Positions 9,407 to 19,659 of a DNA stretch of 64,000 nucleotides are shown in pieces (position 1 is the stretch's first letter; the number at the start of each line of letters is the position of its first letter). The notes beneath the pieces were generated by a model. It made no database searches. It worked only from the letters and a program-made list of their open reading frames with translations, and was not told the origin of the DNA. Origin of the DNA: an uncultured Bacteroidales bacterium (GTDB taxonomy: Bacteria > Bacteroidota > Bacteroidia > Bacteroidales > UBA932); assembly GCA_934680015.1 (NCBI GenBank), contig CAKUSP010000009.1, forward strand, positions 33,872-97,871, given 5' to 3'. The translations under genes and the position numbers were made by a program.

Positions 9407-12400
9407 CTACTCTGTACGCACATCTTTTACACAGCGTATACTTTTCGTCCAATTATCTGCGTTAGCACCCTTGTCTTTCATACTTACCGTAATGTTATGT
9501 CCTGAATTCACGGAGAAATTCTCGTTATTATTCTTCCTTAGATTCAATCCCTTTGTTCCCAGACTCCAATATGTTCTACAGATCTGGTTCTGGTCATCAA
9601 GACATGACTTAGCATTGTAAAGCATAAGGGCCATTTCCAGTTGATTCGGCACTCTGTAGCCTTCAGGACAGAATCCAGCATCCACGGATGAAGCATTAGT
9701 GGCGGAAGTAATCTCAGCATTCATCTCGCTTCCACTAAATATTCTGTTTGTGTTATCAGAACTCATAGGCCACACTCTTTCTGGAGAGGTTTCGAACTTC
9801 TTGTATAGCAGATTTGTAGGTGCCGTTTCATCTTGATAAGAAAAATCGCGCGAAGTATAATCCCGTAGCGCATTTTCATCCAGATTAGTGCACTCGAAAG
9901 AATAGTAAGTTTGGTTAGCCGATGTAGCCTTTTCCTCCACTTCTATATAATTCTGAGGAATCTTGTTAAGTGCTGCATCACTATCCATACCCAAATTCCT
10001 TACGCATCGAGTAGCATATTGTGTTACGCCATATTTATCCTCCCATCCACGTGCCTGACTATAAGATGCTGAAGAAAAACCTTCTTGCGCATAAATAGTA
10101 ACCACACCATTAGAATGATGAGTACTGGATACAACCAGCTGATACCAACGTGCAGGAACTCCGGATGTCTTATCCTCAAGAGTTCTATTATACAGACGCG
10201 ACGATTGTTCCAATAATCCGTGTCCTGCCACTATCCCGAAAAGCTGCATGGAAGAAGCCATATACCAGCGCACCTCGTCCCGTGAGATAATTCCATCTCC
10301 ATTATTATCTCTATTACGAGCCATACAATAGTACCTTAGTGACTGATAGCCATCACGCATCTGTGGAGTTTGATTATCGACTTCATAATCCATGTATTTC
10401 TGCCATTTAGCTCCTGAAGTGATATCATCTATGGTCGTTACCGTTACACCCGATGGGGCCAATCCCCACTCGAAGACCGTATTTGCCCTTCCATTATAGA
10501 GGTCGGTATTTTTTCCGCTATCCGAATAATCGCTGGAACTCTGATTATAATAGTGAACGACATCGTTAGCCTCGTCGTTGCTTTCCAGTCCCCATGCACT
10601 CACAAGCGAGGTATAATCTTCATCCACATTATAAATGGTTTTGATAGATTTCTGAAGTATGGATATGACAGATCCAGTAGCCGAAGACTCCTGATCTGTA
10701 CTTACTTTAGAATTACAAAGGATATGCATGGCCCGGTCCGGCTGATTTACAAACTTTTTCCAAAGCGTAGCAGACTTAGTGTGGGAAATCGGATGCTCGT
10801 CATAATAGAATTCATCCACAAAAGCAGTAACGGAAATCTTAGCCTTAAGATCATTAGCCTCGCCACTACCTCCTGATTCGCCTCTATCAAAAAGACTTTT
10901 GTTTACAGGGTTTGTTTTCTTGAGATAGTACTTGTCGTTCAGATAATCAGCATATAACTGGGATTGAGTGCGGACAAAATCCACAAGATAACTTATGTCC
11001 ATTACACCATCGTTATGATATCCTTTAAGGCCCTGTGTTCCATCAGGATCTACATTATTTCGCATCGTTTCTGAAAGAGCGAAAACCGTAGGTACATAAG
11101 TGCGTCGCTTCTCAGAATAATAATTACCATCCTCATCCTGTTTATTAAGTCGGAAGTGAACCCACTTGTAATCTATATGGTCTGCCACGTCTATTCCATT
11201 AATTCTCACAGGCATAGCCCCATCAGGATTAAATGGAGTTTTTACCTTCCATGTAAGATCGTCGGCATTGGTCGTAAATGAGCCGTCCTGATTTTTCGTG
11301 ATGAAATTATTGGCACGAAAAGACAGAGTCCGCGACTCATAATGTGAATCGCATATAGATATTGATTCTTTAGCTATCACCACTTCTCCACTGGCACCTG
11401 GCTGATTCTCTACAGAGCCACCACTTTGATCACTGGTTTCGACTTCCACACGTATATTATTCACAGAATTTATGGTGATAGTATAAGTGTAAAATGTATT
11501 TCGCTCGGTGTTATAATTTGTAAATCCTTCATATACATCACTATCCCATGCATCCCCTTCTGTATAATTCCAATTCCCCAGATGAATAAGATACTGCACA
11601 TCGCCACCCAAGACCTGTCCCGCGGCGTCATCTTTTAACTCCATATCCACTCGTCCCGTGACAAGAACATAAGTTGAAAAATCATTGGCATTTTGAAAAC
11701 GTAGGAACTGCTTGCTCACATTTTTCCCTTGCGAATTTATGTAATCTACAACCAACTTTTCATTTAGACCAGCCGCAGTCTTAATCTGACGACTTCTATC
11801 ATTATAAGAAGTAAACGACTTATTTTTAGGATTCTGTCGATTTTCAAGCATGTAAAATGAAAAACTTGAAGTAGTAGATGAAATCTCTTCAAAATTTCGC
11901 CACGGCGTATCAAAAAAACGTGGCGCATACAAAGAATAATCTGAAGTAGGCAGATCTGATGGGACCTCATACGAATCCTCGTCACGTTCAAAGACATAGG
12001 CGGTATTAGGTACATTTACCACCTTCCACTGTTTAGGAGTAAAGGAGGATGCCGTCTGTTTATTTGGATCATATCTATCCCCCACCTTAAATACAAACTT
12101 TATCTTTGCATCTACACGCTCGAATAATACAGGAGTGCTCGAGGTGTTCATGTCCACTATAGAATTCCCATTGTTTTCACTCATCGTGATACCCGAAGCA
12201 TGTGCCGTCATAGGGAAAAGTCCGTTACGATTCACACTCTCCACATTCATGTAAAGTATGAAATTCTTTAAATCGTCTTCGGTATTTATGGAATGAGATA
12301 GCAGATCAGAAGATATTTTCACCATATCTGCGTCCAGATTGGCAATTAGATAGGCACTAAGGTTTTCTCCTGCAGAAGACTTGATTTTAAAGCCCCCCTT

Positions 12401-12763
12401 GGCCATAACATTATCGGCAGTGCTGTTGTTTACCCACCACGAATCCTTCGATGAAGCACGTACAGCTGCCTCATCGGCAAGCAGATCCGAAGAGCGGAGC
12501 CAATTGGCATATAGTTTATGTCCGTTAGGGCCGAATACAAAAACGAAGATATTGTAAATGTTGTTTTCTTCCTGGCCAAGGGTAAACTTAGTGCTGACTG
12601 TGCTTTCCTGTTTCGAGCCGAAGTTCACATATAGCCAGCCTTCGCCTTCCTTTAACGCATCAGCCCCGCCGGTAGAAGGTGCCAATTCTTCCCTTTGACA
12701 CGAAAGCGAGCCCAATATGGTCAAAACACATGCTGTAAATATATTCAATATTCTTTTTTGCAT
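9407..12763 (-). CDS. Large fimbrial tip-like lipoprotein (DUF4906-like)
   Basis: 1118 residues with a lipoprotein signal ending in SLSC (Cys about 22). An N-terminal fimbrillin/DUF4906-like region (about 40-420) contains the NIYNIFVFVFGPNG strand and a FPMTAHASG motif. A long middle section follows, and the C-terminus (about 1030-1118) reads GFCPEGYRVPNQLEMALMLY ... SIRCVKD, which resembles FISUMP/C-type-lectin-like domains. In Mfa/Fim systems such large last-gene proteins cap the pilus and bind partners. It is the last gene of the fimbrial operon, 9 bp after the preceding gene. The tip role is inferred from position, size and the lectin-like end; the domain name is moderately certain. Confidence 0.75.
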   Translation of the reverse strand: MQKRILNIFTACVLTILGSLSCQREELAPSTGGADALKEGEGWLYVNFGSKQESTVSTKFTLGQEENNIYNIFVFVFGPNGHKLYANWLRSSDLLADEAAVRASSKDSWWVNNSTADNVMAKGGFKIKSSAGENLSAYLIANLDADMVKISSDLLSHSINTEDDLKNFILYMNVESVNRNGLFPMTAHASGITMSENNGNSIVDMNTSSTPVLFERVDAKIKFVFKVGDRYDPNKQTASSFTPKQWKVVNVPNTAYVFERDEDSYEVPSDLPTSDYSLYAPRFFDTPWRNFEEISSTTSSFSFYMLENRQNPKNKSFTSYNDRSRQIKTAAGLNEKLVVDYINSQGKNVSKQFLRFQNANDFSTYVLVTGRVDMELKDDAAGQVLGGDVQYLIHLGNWNYTEGDAWDSDVYEGFTNYNTERNTFYTYTITINSVNNIRVEVETSDQSGGSVENQPGASGEVVIAKESISICDSHYESRTLSFRANNFITKNQDGSFTTNADDLTWKVKTPFNPDGAMPVRINGIDVADHIDYKWVHFRLNKQDEDGNYYSEKRRTYVPTVFALSETMRNNVDPDGTQGLKGYHNDGVMDISYLVDFVRTQSQLYADYLNDKYYLKKTNPVNKSLFDRGESGGSGEANDLKAKISVTAFVDEFYYDEHPISHTKSATLWKKFVNQPDRAMHILCNSKVSTDQESSATGSVISILQKSIKTIYNVDEDYTSLVSAWGLESNDEANDVVHYYNQSSSDYSDSGKNTDLYNGRANTVFEWGLAPSGVTVTTIDDITSGAKWQKYMDYEVDNQTPQMRDGYQSLRYYCMARNRDNNGDGIISRDEVRWYMASSMQLFGIVAGHGLLEQSSRLYNRTLEDKTSGVPARWYQLVVSSTHHSNGVVTIYAQEGFSSASYSQARGWEDKYGVTQYATRCVRNLGMDSDAALNKIPQNYIEVEEKATSANQTYYSFECTNLDENALRDYTSRDFSYQDETAPTNLLYKKFETSPERVWPMSSDNTNRIFSGSEMNAEITSATNASSVDAGFCPEGYRVPNQLEMALMLYNAKSCLDDQNQICRTYWSLGTKGLNLRKNNNENFSVNSGHNITVSMKDKGANADNWTKSIRCVKDVRTE

Positions 12764-12772
12764 ATCTTCTAA

Positions 12773-14410
12773 TTAATCAAAAGTAGTTTCATTACTAACG
12801 CCAGTCCATGCCTTCACCTCAAAATACACTAAACCAGTCTCCGTAGCATAATGGACATATACCTTTATGTTCAAGTCGTCATTACGACATATATCGGTAA
12901 GATTGACTGCCTGACCAGTATTATCGATTACCTTTAAATGGGAAACATTGAAATACAAATCCTTAAGCGCTTCTGCATTATCGGAAGTGCCCACCAAATG
13001 AGTATCGCTTACCTTAACCTCCTGAACAGGAACAAACAACCACCTGTTATGATAAAGTGAGCTATTATCCATGCAATAAAGTCTTTCGTCATCTTCTCGT
13101 TTAGTATACAGATAGTATGGCGAATACTTGGTACCATTTGAGTGATATTTAAACCGATCATAGCACAGATAAGTCGATTCCGCGCTAGTGTCTTCCAAAT
13201 GTATAGTGCCCGCCTGTGATGTCATCTCCACATCTAAAGATGTTTTGATGTTCATATAAAATTCCGAAGATGCATTTTGAATATTACACTGGTAAGCATC
13301 TTGATTACTTACCTTCTGGTAGTTCTTAAAGTACCACAGATAATCCTTCAGGTTATCCTGAACTAAAAGAAGGTCCAGGCTCGGGCGATTTCTTCCACGA
13401 AGGACATTGTCGTCTCCATAGATGTAATATGTCGAGCCTTGATTCAATATTAGATAAGGCGTGCCTTCATTAAAAGAACTGGACGCTGTAGAAAGAGAAG
13501 CCTCGTAAGAAATTCTTTCGACTGATTCCACCTTAGCCGAAGTAACATTCCGTCCGAAAAGCCCACCTCGAAGATGCAGCACCATTCCATCCATCGAGCC
13601 AGGTCCTGTTTCATAAACAAATTGATTCATAAAGGTGCGGCCCTGACCTGGTTCTATATACTCTTCCGTAACATCACTTACTTCATATTTTATAAAGTCT
13701 GTTTCTTGAGAGTCTGCTGGCAAATCATGACCGCTTTTATGAAAAAGATAGGACTTAGTAGGATTCCCCTGACTTAAAGCCACATGGTTCATAAACAGGT
13801 TACAATCAATAGTGTTATTCTGCACACTCACTCTAACCCTTCCGCAAGTGCGCACCATTTCTATAGCGAATTTATTTTCTCCAGCACCTACAGAAATATC
13901 TTTTACAATAGAAAGAGGCATGCATTTGTCTGTATAATCCACTCCAAAAGGGGGTTCAAGACTTGCGCCCACCGCCGGTAGTTCCGCTCCCAAAAAGACA
14001 TCATCAATCACACTGCCAGCTATATAAGCGGACATCGTCTTCTTAAGAGAATTTGGGATATTGGCGACTATATATACAGTGTAAGCACCACGCGTCATAT
14101 TCGCTACCCTCACCGAGGCTGTTTTCCCATCCTCGGCTATCTGGATACGATTATTATCCGCATTATCTGAAGATAGTGTACTTATATACGCCGTCACCTT
14201 TCCAGTTTCATCCGCTATCCAAATAGACAAATCAGAAAAAATGTCACCCCCCTCAGGAGTAGCTGACTTTACCCGATTTGCACACGAAAGCGAAAGAGTG
14301 ATGTTAGCATCCTCATGCACTTCCTCCTTGTCAGGGAGATTGGCATGTTCACATCTGGTAAAAAGCAAAAGCCCAAATAATAAACAATATGACAAATGCG
14401 TCTTTCCCAT
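12773..14410 (-). CDS. FimB/Mfa2-like fimbrial anchor or minor subunit
   Basis: 545 residues with a lipobox-like FTRC after a hydrophobic signal. The N-terminal third has the alternating beta-strand pattern of FimB/Mfa2 and DUF4906 proteins (ITLSLSCANRV, IFSDLSIWIADETGKV, GAYTVYIVANIPN). FimB/Mfa2 proteins anchor the fimbria to the outer membrane and limit its length. It lies between the last fimbrillin (1 bp away) and the large tip-like gene. It could equally be a DUF4906 accessory subunit; the operon role is sure, the exact role is not. Confidence 0.7.
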   Translation of the reverse strand: MGKTHLSYCLLFGLLLFTRCEHANLPDKEEVHEDANITLSLSCANRVKSATPEGGDIFSDLSIWIADETGKVTAYISTLSSDNADNNRIQIAEDGKTASVRVANMTRGAYTVYIVANIPNSLKKTMSAYIAGSVIDDVFLGAELPAVGASLEPPFGVDYTDKCMPLSIVKDISVGAGENKFAIEMVRTCGRVRVSVQNNTIDCNLFMNHVALSQGNPTKSYLFHKSGHDLPADSQETDFIKYEVSDVTEEYIEPGQGRTFMNQFVYETGPGSMDGMVLHLRGGLFGRNVTSAKVESVERISYEASLSTASSSFNEGTPYLILNQGSTYYIYGDDNVLRGRNRPSLDLLLVQDNLKDYLWYFKNYQKVSNQDAYQCNIQNASSEFYMNIKTSLDVEMTSQAGTIHLEDTSAESTYLCYDRFKYHSNGTKYSPYYLYTKREDDERLYCMDNSSLYHNRWLFVPVQEVKVSDTHLVGTSDNAEALKDLYFNVSHLKVIDNTGQAVNLTDICRNDDLNIKVYVHYATETGLVYFEVKAWTGVSNETTFD

Positions 14411-14411
14411 T

Positions 14412-15464
14412 TTACAGATAAATATTCACGTTAGATTGAAGTTCTGACCAATCCTTGATTGTCAATACAATATCAATATCAGACTTGTTCACAAGTAAAG
14501 AATAAACATATATTTTACCGGGCTTCCAGTCTATATCCGGTAAAGTAACACTCTGGTAAGCATCGCCTCCTGATCGCGTTTTAAAATAAACCTTTGTGGG
14601 CTGAGAATTAGCTTTTCGAGTCTGCGGAACAGCATAGACCATATTGTCATTACCATCGAAAACCATAGTTGGGCTCTTCTGCCCAGCTTTATAGAATTGT
14701 TTCCCAAAAGTGCCCTTGTCTGCGGACCATTCATAAAATTTTGAATCCGTGTCATAGGCCAACGCATACCATATCATCCTAGGTGTAAGTAGCGTACCTT
14801 CTTCATGCGTATAATGCAAGGTGCCAGTACCTGTAAGACCCGTTAGATAGAAATTTTCCAAATAGTCTGAATAATCGTCTTCTATATCAGAAATATTTTT
14901 AAATGCTATCTCAAACTTAAGACCAGAAAGAGCATGTGCAAAATCAAAACTGACAGGCTGTCTTATAGCCTCTATTGTAGCTTCTACTTCCTTAAAAGCT
15001 ACTAACAAATCTTCATTTCCCGCTGCCACACTATATCCTATAATCATGTCATCTGCATCGGAAGACTGCAAATTTATAGCTGCCCCGCCATAGGGATGAA
15101 ACGCCCTAAACCTATAAAATCTATTTATTTGCCAATTCTGCACTGGAGAATACACCCATTTGGACTGAGCACTATCATAACCAACCATCTGAGCGTCTGA
15201 TGTAGGAAAGACATTACTCCCACTAGCAGTTTCAAAACTAATATTATTATAGATACCGAAAACTCCCATAGGTGCATCTATAATATTATCATTAGTAGTT
15301 TTATTTACATCTGCTCCAGCACCTGACTTAAGAGTTCTTACTTGTGGGGCCAATGCTATCGGATAGAGATCCCCTACCTGCTCATTTCTAGAACAAGCTG
15401 TCAAGGCTAACACTGCCAATATTCCAATGACTTTTAGTGCTCTCATTCTTCTATTTTTATTCAC
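14412..15464 (-). CDS. Fimbrillin family lipoprotein (fifth, divergent paralogue)
   Basis: 350 residues, lipoprotein signal ending LTAC. The fold signature is fimbrillin-like: an early APMGVFGIYNN strand, an FRAFHPYGG motif where its paralogues have YWPxxGTLTFxxYS, an FAHALSGLKFEIAF strand and a C-terminal IVLTIKDWSE. It is more distant from the four upstream genes than they are from each other. Its start overlaps the end of the preceding gene by 8 bp, pointing to translational coupling. It could be a minor or adapter subunit. Confidence 0.8.
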   Translation of the reverse strand: MNKNRRMRALKVIGILAVLALTACSRNEQVGDLYPIALAPQVRTLKSGAGADVNKTTNDNIIDAPMGVFGIYNNISFETASGSNVFPTSDAQMVGYDSAQSKWVYSPVQNWQINRFYRFRAFHPYGGAAINLQSSDADDMIIGYSVAAGNEDLLVAFKEVEATIEAIRQPVSFDFAHALSGLKFEIAFKNISDIEDDYSDYLENFYLTGLTGTGTLHYTHEEGTLLTPRMIWYALAYDTDSKFYEWSADKGTFGKQFYKAGQKSPTMVFDGNDNMVYAVPQTRKANSQPTKVYFKTRSGGDAYQSVTLPDIDWKPGKIYVYSLLVNKSDIDIVLTIKDWSELQSNVNIYL

Positions 15465-16461
15465 CTACATTCACATCCGATCCAGATGCATGTGTCCAAT
15501 TCTCCACACTACCTGTAAAATCTATAGGATATTGTCCCACACCTACATATATCGTGTATGTATATGAAAATCCCATATCCCATTCAGATGTTCTAAAATG
15601 ATTTACAAATAACAATGTCGCGCTTTTATCTTCACTAACCCCATTTATAGTCGAAGTATATTCTATTACCAGGCTCGCTGAATCTGAAAGCATCTGGGGT
15701 ATCATCACCATGGAATCACCCAAAACTACCGAAGATGCCGTCAAGGCAGTCTTAGTCGAAGACACATCGTATCCGGTACTGGACAGCGAAGAAAGATTAG
15801 ACCACGAATCATTATCGTATCCGCCTCTTTTATAATCTCCTTTCAGGTAAATTCCTGTTAAATAGACGTGCTTTATGATTATGGTGGGGTCTCCTTGCGC
15901 ATAAGGGGAAATAGCCGCCTTAAAAGTAAGTTTTGCAAGTTTATGTTTAAAGTGTGTAGGCACGCCGCTATATGAGCCAAGCGTCTCGTTTTTTTTCTTA
16001 TCCTTAGCTATATCCGCCACCAAAATAGTCTGGTCATCAAACGGCTGTGAGCGGTATGTGCTTACATTCCACCCACTAAAACTAATGCCATCGACAGTAA
16101 TGGATGGTGTTACCTTCGGCTGCCGATACGAGAAAAAAGTCAAAGTTCCTGTAGAAGGCCAGTGGAATTCTGTCTGGGTGCACCATAAAGATTCGCTAAA
16201 AGACACCTTTTGATTCTGTAGTCTATCCCAGCCATCTCGATATATTGAAGCTGAAGACTTATTGTCATCCCAGCTACCAGAACGTAGATAATAAGCAGTG
16301 GAATAAAAGGAAAATTCCTTAGGGAAAGCCACGACGACTTTGCTAGAAGTCACATCATAGCATACACTTTGAGCCAAGGTGGGTTCGATCTCCTCCATTT
16401 TAGCACAAGACGCTACGCATACCAAGCACATGAGAGCAATATAACTAAAACTATACTTCAT
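15457..16461 (-). CDS. Fimbrillin family lipoprotein (fourth)
   Basis: 334 residues, lipobox VASC. It shares with its neighbours the WPSTGTLTFFSYR block, a VPTHFKHKLAKLTFKA strand, a LLVADIAKDK-like segment (ILVADIAKDKKK) and a C-terminal FTGSVENW. It lacks the clear STKA motif after the lipid anchor seen in the first two paralogues. Fimbrillins are secreted as lipoproteins, trimmed, and polymerised by donor-strand exchange into surface fibres. Four nt separate it from the preceding gene. Confidence 0.85.
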   Translation of the reverse strand: MKYSFSYIALMCLVCVASCAKMEEIEPTLAQSVCYDVTSSKVVVAFPKEFSFYSTAYYLRSGSWDDNKSSASIYRDGWDRLQNQKVSFSESLWCTQTEFHWPSTGTLTFFSYRQPKVTPSITVDGISFSGWNVSTYRSQPFDDQTILVADIAKDKKKNETLGSYSGVPTHFKHKLAKLTFKAAISPYAQGDPTIIIKHVYLTGIYLKGDYKRGGYDNDSWSNLSSLSSTGYDVSSTKTALTASSVVLGDSMVMIPQMLSDSASLVIEYTSTINGVSEDKSATLLFVNHFRTSEWDMGFSYTYTIYVGVGQYPIDFTGSVENWTHASGSDVNVGE

Positions 16462-16465
16462 ACCA

Positions 16466-17542
16466 TTAAATGCTTATATCCACATCTTTCCCGCTCCAGT
16501 CATCCATCTGCGGTGCCCAATATATAACACTCTGACTATCGGACACCTTAATAGTGAGCGTAATTTTCTTATTCATTTGAAGGCTAGAAGAAAACACCTC
16601 ATAAAGAGGTACGGTTGCCTCCTTTGACTCCACTGTATAGTCATTACGATAAAAATCGTATTTAATTTTTAGATAAGGTACTTTAGTATAATCTGGATTA
16701 TCTCCAGGATTATCAAATTCTTGAGGCAGAAGCATAATGCCATCTGGATACGCAGCCGATGCTACATCTTGAGCCGATGCAGAACTATATTCAATCTCCC
16801 TCCCCATGTCAGTGCCAGAAGTATTATACCATATATAATCGTAGGCCTCACTTGACTTATCTACTGTCCACTGGCCAATAGCCGATGCAGAAGTTACTAT
16901 ACCGCTAATGTAACTTCCCTGCTGGCTATAATTTCCAATTGTTATGTTTTTTAGATAAAATTTATACCCCTTTGACGAATAATCTTTAAGGGTTGTCACT
17001 TTAAATGAAACTAATTTCGATAGCTTATGTCTAAAAACCGTAGGCACTCCCACATATCCAGCGTAGGAGGCATTGGCTTTCATACCGCTTTGAACATCAG
17101 AGACCATAAAATCTACATCTTGGTGCTCATGCACATCCCAAGAGTTTAGCTGAATGCCGGTGTAATTGGCCGAAGAAACATTTACATTGGCCTTTACTTT
17201 TGAAGGGCTGTATGCCATAAATGTGAGTGATCCATCTTTAGGCCAATAATACACCATAGAAGCATTCCGCCATAATCCGCCGTTATATGAAATTTCGGCG
17301 TCGCTGATATAGTGCTGTACCTGGCTTTCGTAGTTTCCTACGCCCCATTTTACTCCATCAGGAACATACCATACATTGGAAATAAATGGGCAATTGGTAT
17401 CATAGGCAGAAGCCGCCTTAGTGGAAATCACATTATATACAATCTCCGCTTTAGGGCACACCATAGTCGTCTCATTTTTCGAACAAGACCCTAACACCCA
17501 TAACATCAAGCCAGGCAGTATTACTATATCTTTGAATTTCAT
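16466..17542 (-). CDS. Fimbrillin family lipoprotein (third)
   Basis: 358 residues, lipobox LGSC. Family blocks: VISTKAAS near residue 40, YWPKDGSLTFMAYS near 105, DFMVSDVQSG, VPTVFRHKLSKLVSF and the C-terminal IYWAPQMDDW. Its start directly abuts the stop of the preceding gene. As a tandem paralogue it may be an alternative or minor shaft subunit. Confidence 0.87.
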   Translation of the reverse strand: MKFKDIVILPGLMLWVLGSCSKNETTMVCPKAEIVYNVISTKAASAYDTNCPFISNVWYVPDGVKWGVGNYESQVQHYISDAEISYNGGLWRNASMVYYWPKDGSLTFMAYSPSKVKANVNVSSANYTGIQLNSWDVHEHQDVDFMVSDVQSGMKANASYAGYVGVPTVFRHKLSKLVSFKVTTLKDYSSKGYKFYLKNITIGNYSQQGSYISGIVTSASAIGQWTVDKSSEAYDYIWYNTSGTDMGREIEYSSASAQDVASAAYPDGIMLLPQEFDNPGDNPDYTKVPYLKIKYDFYRNDYTVESKEATVPLYEVFSSSLQMNKKITLTIKVSDSQSVIYWAPQMDDWSGKDVDISI

Positions 17543-18616
17543 TTAAAATTGTACAGGGTTAGAAACAACTGTCTCCCAATCAACTACAGAAGGAACCCAA
17601 TAAATACGATCAAGACCCATCTTTATCGTATAGGTGTACTTCTTATTCTGCTCCCAAGCACCGTGAAGTGAAACCATATCCGATGTCGCTACAAGCTTTT
17701 CTGTAGCAAAGTTTGTAGCATCAGTGTAAGTCTTTATGGTATATTCTACTTTAATCTGCTGATTTCCTGCTGTGTGAGTTTGAGGAAGTACAAGACGGTA
17801 TCCATTAACATCGCTTGTAGTATTGTATTTTCCTGCTGCAAGAGGAGTTGCAGATGTATTTTCATGCCATACCACATTATCAGCATCTGCATATGCAGAC
17901 CACACGCTTGAAGAAAGAGCATCGTCAGTCAAAGTACCTGTCTCATAGATATTCACAAAAGATACCTTATCTATGATAAACTCCTTATCACCGGAAACAA
18001 ACTCTTTTCCTGTACTTCCATCGTGACCGTTAGCATAGTCATGAAGAGTATTATCCAGAACAGTTTCGAAATTAATTCCCACCACCTGTGCCAATTTATG
18101 ATGGAAAACTGTCTTCACTCCTGTTTTAAGTCCAGTTGCAGTCTCAGTATTGTGAGTAAGCCCAGACTGCTTTTCTGCTACCATAAGGTCTGTCTGCTGA
18201 TGAGAAGCCACATTGTAATCCTTGAATTCAAGTCCGTCTTTTGTAGCGTTTACAGAAACATCACCACCCTCGGCATATTTGAATGGGCTATACGAATAAA
18301 AGGTAAGAGTACCCTTTTTAGGCCAATAGTAAGCAGTCGCTGTAGACCAGTAAGATACTGCATCCGCTGTGTAACTTACCTCACTTACAGGGATATATAA
18401 CTCTGTAGTAGCACCTTCTACCTTATAAGCGGTAGTACCAAAGGTGTTAGTGGTACCATACACGATGCCATCGATTAGCGCTTTAGAAGTTTTAGCCTTG
18501 CTAATGGCTACATCAAAAGTAATTTGTTGCGAGTTTTCCGACTGTAACAAATCATTCTTCGAACATGCTGCTAATACACTACAAGCAGCAAGTGAAATAA
18601 AAACAACTTTCTTCAT
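17543..18616 (-). CDS. Fimbrillin family lipoprotein (second)
   Basis: 357 residues, lipobox LAAC. Blocks: ISKAKTSKALIDG, YWPKKGTLTFYSYS, DLMVAEKQSGL, VKTVFHHKLAQVVGI and the C-terminal IYWVPSVVDW. It is very close in layout to the first and third paralogues, indicating local duplication. Nine nt separate it from the first fimbrillin gene. Confidence 0.88.
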   Translation of the reverse strand: MKKVVFISLAACSVLAACSKNDLLQSENSQQITFDVAISKAKTSKALIDGIVYGTTNTFGTTAYKVEGATTELYIPVSEVSYTADAVSYWSTATAYYWPKKGTLTFYSYSPFKYAEGGDVSVNATKDGLEFKDYNVASHQQTDLMVAEKQSGLTHNTETATGLKTGVKTVFHHKLAQVVGINFETVLDNTLHDYANGHDGSTGKEFVSGDKEFIIDKVSFVNIYETGTLTDDALSSSVWSAYADADNVVWHENTSATPLAAGKYNTTSDVNGYRLVLPQTHTAGNQQIKVEYTIKTYTDATNFATEKLVATSDMVSLHGAWEQNKKYTYTIKMGLDRIYWVPSVVDWETVVSNPVQF

Positions 18617-18625
18617 ATCAATAAA

Positions 18626-19633
18626 TTAAATATTAGTTCCATTTACAGTTCCTACTTCCCAATCCACAACATCCGGAGCCCAAAGTATCTCTTCAAGACC
18701 AAAGGTTATAGTAAGAGTATATTTTTTCCCCGCTTCCCAATTATTTGGATACAAATCATTAAGTGATTTCTCTATGCGAACATTTTGAACAGCTTCTACC
18801 CCATAATTAGTCGTGATAGTATACTCTATCTCAAGTTTCTGGGTATTATCTAAATTCTGTGGAAGCACATATTTATAATCGTCTACGTTCGGAGTCAAAT
18901 CTACACCAGTGCTGGTTACCTGCGTATCTCCTGTAAATACAGGGAAGGAACCGTTTTTTGTAGCACTTGACCACCCTGTGGCCTGAGAATAATCCTTTTT
19001 GACTTCTACTCCGTTTAGAGTTATAGATTTCACCTTAAATGTTACTCCAGCATAATCAGACTCTGTTTTAACATTGAAAATCAGATAGCTCTGAATATGT
19101 CTAAACTGAGTAAGGACACCCTGTTTCCATGTATGTCCGTTATTTCCTTCGAATGAGGTGGTATTACTGCTCTGGTCCTTTGCTATATCCGCTACCAAAA
19201 GGTCCTTATTGACATTCTTCATAATAGAATAGCCAGAAAATTTAATACCTTCCTTATCACAAGACACCGTTGTTTCCGTATCTACAATTGGAGAAGGAGT
19301 ATTATCTGACCAAGCGAAGAATGTAAGAGTCCCCGCTTTAGGCCAATAGTAACTGGTCGTCGGATTCTTCCAGCACTGATTGGCAGTATCATACGAAATC
19401 TCCGCATTCTTCAGATACTCTACGGCAACATTCTTATCGGCATCCCATGTCTTCCCTTTTTCAAGATAATAAGCAAATGAGAAGAAATGATTGTCTTCAC
19501 TAAAACCTGAGACGGCTTTAGTACTAATGGTCTGGAAAGTAATCTCACGAGGAGATTCCGAAACCACGACTTCGTTTTTTGTGCACCCAGCCATAACTGC
19601 TATGGCAAAAGCTGCTGTAAAAATTTTTTTCAT
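18626..19633 (-). CDS. Fimbrillin family lipoprotein (first)
   Basis: About 335 residues from ATG at 19633 (a second ATG two codons upstream at 19639 gives MCMKK). Lipobox MAGC. Blocks: TISTKAVSGF, YWPKAGTLTFFAWS, DLLVADIAKDQ, VLTQFRHIQSYLIF and the C-terminal ILWAPDVVDW. The conserved tryptophan-rich C-terminus of these paralogues is a candidate donor strand. As the first fimbrillin after the outer-membrane and DUF5119 genes it is a reasonable main shaft subunit, but that is inference. Confidence 0.87.
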   Translation of the reverse strand: MKKIFTAAFAIAVMAGCTKNEVVVSESPREITFQTISTKAVSGFSEDNHFFSFAYYLEKGKTWDADKNVAVEYLKNAEISYDTANQCWKNPTTSYYWPKAGTLTFFAWSDNTPSPIVDTETTVSCDKEGIKFSGYSIMKNVNKDLLVADIAKDQSSNTTSFEGNNGHTWKQGVLTQFRHIQSYLIFNVKTESDYAGVTFKVKSITLNGVEVKKDYSQATGWSSATKNGSFPVFTGDTQVTSTGVDLTPNVDDYKYVLPQNLDNTQKLEIEYTITTNYGVEAVQNVRIEKSLNDLYPNNWEAGKKYTLTITFGLEEILWAPDVVDWEVGTVNGTNI

Positions 19634-19659
19634 ACACATTTTATTTATTAAATTATTAT

